Shown here piece by piece: positions 6,028 through 7,648 of a DNA stretch of 7,648 nt. The position numbers and the translations under genes are program-made. The stretch lies in the NCBI GenBank assembly GCA_011620045.1, contig WOZY01000046.1:1-7648 (forward strand), written 5' to 3'. Source of the DNA: Mesotoga sp. GTDB lineage: Bacteria; Thermotogota; Thermotogae; Petrotogales; Kosmotogaceae. Position 1 is the first letter of the stretch; each line of letters starts with the position of its first letter. Under the pieces are notes generated by a model, which was not told where the DNA came from, did not search any database, and was given only the letters and a program-made list of their open reading frames with translations.

Positions 6028-6954
6028 CTAAGTATCTCCCAACTCTTCGGCCAATGCCATAAGCTTTTTCAACCTATTATATACTGCTGACTTACTCATT
6101 GGCGGATTCATTATTTCGCCTAATTCTCTCAGATTGAGGTCTTCGTTCTCCATCCGGAGAATGGCTATCTGTCGAAGATCTTCGTCGAGTCTGTCAATAC
6201 CGAGTTTCTTATCGATAATTCTTATTGCCTTCACGTGTCTCGCCATAGCCTGCCCTGATTTGTTTGCGTTAGCCGTAAGAAAATTTAGCGTTCTGCTCAC
6301 ATCACTTCTGATCTTTCTAACTTCTACAGCGCTCGAAAGCCTCGTTACAGTCTTCTTACCACCCATCAGGGAAAGTAGCTCTATTAGGTCAAGTGACGAT
6401 TTCACATATGCCTTGTATTTCTCCCTAACCTTCACAACACCGACCTTTATGTTGAAATTTTCAGCAATATAGATTTTCAGTGAATTTACGAAGGCTTCTG
6501 TCGTATCCAGAGTTATCTCTAGATGATACTCTTTTGAGGGGTCAACAACTGACCCGCCGGCCAGATACAAGCCTCTGAGAAACGCACCGAAATAAACTGG
6601 ATCTTCTCTCACCGGGTTTGGAATGGAATCGTCTCTGACCGAAATCCCGCTTCTGCGAAGGAACTCCTCGACTTCTTCAAAACGAAAGCTAAGCTCTCCA
6701 CCCCTCTTCCGGCCCAGCCGCATTTCTTCGATCACTTGAGTCTCGAAAATCGGGATAGAAACCCTCTTTGCTATCTGAAACAGTCTTTTGAGACTTGTAA
6801 TCGACGTAAGAGGGATGACGAGGAAAGCCGTGCTATCTCTCAGTCTCAGAGTCCCTCTTGACTTGACAAACCCGAGGTACTCAGACCTGCATTCTGCCGG
6901 ATCATCTAAGGGAAGATGACAGAGCTCTTCTTTGAGTTTATCCGCATAACTCAA
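6028..6954 (-). CDS. whiA: DNA-binding protein WhiA
   Basis: WhiA proteins join a degenerate LAGLIDADG homing-endonuclease fold to a C-terminal helix-turn-helix. They regulate sporulation septation in Streptomyces and affect division or chromosome segregation in other bacteria; the role in this lineage is unknown. The 308-residue protein begins MSYADKLKEELCHLP, close to the family start. FLRGLYLAGGSV (125-136) is the LAGLIDADG-like helix, without the catalytic acidic residues of an active endonuclease. NFLTANANKSGQA (224-236) is a conserved linker block. The helix-turn-helix lies at about 272-300 (LNLRELGEIM...SKSAVYNRLKKL). The start is TTG 6954-6952, in a TTGA overlap with the yvcK stop. 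It is supported by GGGAGA (6969-6964) 9 nt upstream and by the N-terminal match. The position after yvcK is the usual bacterial arrangement. Confidence 0.96.
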   Translation of the reverse strand: MSYADKLKEELCHLPLDDPAECRSEYLGFVKSRGTLRLRDSTAFLVIPLTSITSLKRLFQIAKRVSIPIFETQVIEEMRLGRKRGGELSFRFEEVEEFLRRSGISVRDDSIPNPVREDPVYFGAFLRGLYLAGGSVVDPSKEYHLEITLDTTEAFVNSLKIYIAENFNIKVGVVKVREKYKAYVKSSLDLIELLSLMGGKKTVTRLSSAVEVRKIRSDVSRTLNFLTANANKSGQAMARHVKAIRIIDKKLGIDRLDEDLRQIAILRMENEDLNLRELGEIMNPPMSKSAVYNRLKKLMALAEELGDT

Positions 6955-7648
6955 ATCCTGCTCTCTCCCAATAAACGCAATTCATCAAGAATAGACAAGA
7001 TGCTGTTCCTGGAGTGCCGCACGACGAGACGTGTTCTTCCGTCATCTATTAGCGCTGTCGTAACTCCGTCGATTACCTTCACTCGTCTGTCGAAAAGCAT
7101 GTCGTTCTCGACCGGTGAGGAGCCTTTCTCCTTATACCTGTTCAGAACCGAAGTCTCGATGCCCCTCACTTCCGTCCAGAAAATCATGTCAAAGGCTTCC
7201 CCACAATAATCTTCCACAACTTCTACGTGATCGCCTAGAGAGAAACCTTCGGACTCACCGGGCTGAGTCATTATATTGCAGATATATATCTTTCTTCCTC
7301 TTGATTTTCTGAATGCTTCTCGAACACCTGAAACAAGAAAATTAGGAACAACACTGGTGAGAATGCTCCCTGGGCCAACTATTATCGTTTCGGCAGATAC
7401 TATTGCATCTATTACTTCTGGAAGAGCCCTGGCAGGCTTGTCAAGGAATATTCTTCTCACTCTTTTTCCAACTGACGAAATCTTTGACTCTCCTTTTATA
7501 ATTGATCCGTCGTCGAGCTCCGCCACGAGATGAACGAGATCATCGGCGACCGGCAAAACCCTGCCCTTTATGTTGAGCATCTTTGACGCTGCCACAACGG
7601 CCTCCGGAAAACTTTCATACATCTCAGTAAGGCCGGCGATTATTATGT
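6951..7648 (-). CDS. yvcK: YvcK/CofD-like protein, N-terminus outside window
   Basis: About 230 C-terminal residues of a YvcK-family protein (gluconeogenesis factor / UPF0052, related to the 2-phospho-L-lactate transferase CofD) are present. The frame stays open to the right edge and reads IIAGLTEMYESFPEAV, so the ATG at 7622 is internal, and the glycine-rich nucleotide-binding N-terminus lies beyond 7648. Family blocks: GRVLPVADDLVHLVAEL, VGPGSILTSVVPNFL, ICNIMTQPGESEGFSLGDHV and a late VVRHSRNSIL. In Bacillus subtilis YvcK is needed on gluconeogenic carbon sources, affects cell shape and binds UDP-GlcNAc. The phosphotransfer activity of CofD is not shown for this branch. The gene often follows rapZ, which would lie just outside. 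Its stop overlaps whiA by 4 nt. Confidence 0.95.
   Translation of the reverse strand, partial: IIIAGLTEMYESFPEAVVAASKMLNIKGRVLPVADDLVHLVAELDDGSIIKGESKISSVGKRVRRIFLDKPARALPEVIDAIVSAETIIVGPGSILTSVVPNFLVSGVREAFRKSRGRKIYICNIMTQPGESEGFSLGDHVEVVEDYCGEAFDMIFWTEVRGIETSVLNRYKEKGSSPVENDMLFDRRVKVIDGVTTALIDDGRTRLVVRHSRNSILSILDELRLLGESRI

Noticed and set aside
6028..6954. WhiA LAGLIDADG fold as a homing endonuclease or mobile intron/intein
   Set aside because: The full WhiA architecture with its C-terminal helix-turn-helix is present, the catalytic acidic residues of the motif are absent, and neighbouring genes are uninterrupted.
7280..7291. Perfect 12-bp palindrome AGATATATATCT as a possible NrdR or other operator
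   Set aside because: It encodes the conserved IYI strand of YvcK before ICNIMTQPG and does not fit the NrdR box, which needs C and G flanks around the AT core.

Overview
The window looks like a chromosomal segment of a Thermotogota bacterium. A mesophilic or moderately thermophilic member such as Mesotoga or Kosmotoga is my best guess, from three things: the dihydrofolate reductase resembles what I remember of the Thermotoga maritima enzyme, the order yvcK-whiA-nrdR-greA-lysS is compact, and base composition looks mid-40s % GC by eye. The genus is inference, since no search was run. There is no sign of phage, transposon, CRISPR or integron structure.

Layout. (1) Positions 1-947, minus strand: a lipoprotein gene with a GTG start. 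It runs off the left edge and carries a lipobox signal peptide followed by Ig/FN3-like beta domains. (2) 948-1064: a divergent intergenic region with a plausible promoter for the rightward gene. (3) 1065-1574, plus strand: a dihydrofolate reductase family protein. (4) 1576-1651, minus strand: tRNA-Gly(CCC) with encoded CCA, lying 1 nt from the end of the reductase gene and preceded by a near-consensus promoter. (5) 1718-7648, minus strand: a tightly packed seven-gene cluster. In transcription order it reads yvcK (5' end outside the window), whiA, nrdR, greA, lysS, yqeY and an orphan GlmL/MutL-type ASKHA ATPase. Gaps run from 4-nt overlaps to 17 nt, so it is very probably one operon, and transcription may run on towards the tRNA.

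The operon joins a YvcK/CofD-like protein tied to carbon metabolism and cell wall, the sporulation/division-type regulator WhiA, the ribonucleotide reductase repressor NrdR, transcript cleavage factor GreA, lysyl-tRNA synthetase and a YqeY protein. Most of it is core growth machinery. The outlier is the last gene, which resembles reactivating chaperones of B12-dependent carbon-skeleton mutases or aminomutases, yet no mutase or B12 gene is visible here. Several starts are non-ATG: GTG for the lipoprotein, GTG for greA, TTG for whiA, and GTG or possibly CTG for the reductase. I see no clearly new multi-gene system. The best leads are the orphan GlmL-like protein, the uncharacterised lipoprotein and the odd initiation regions of the two divergent genes.
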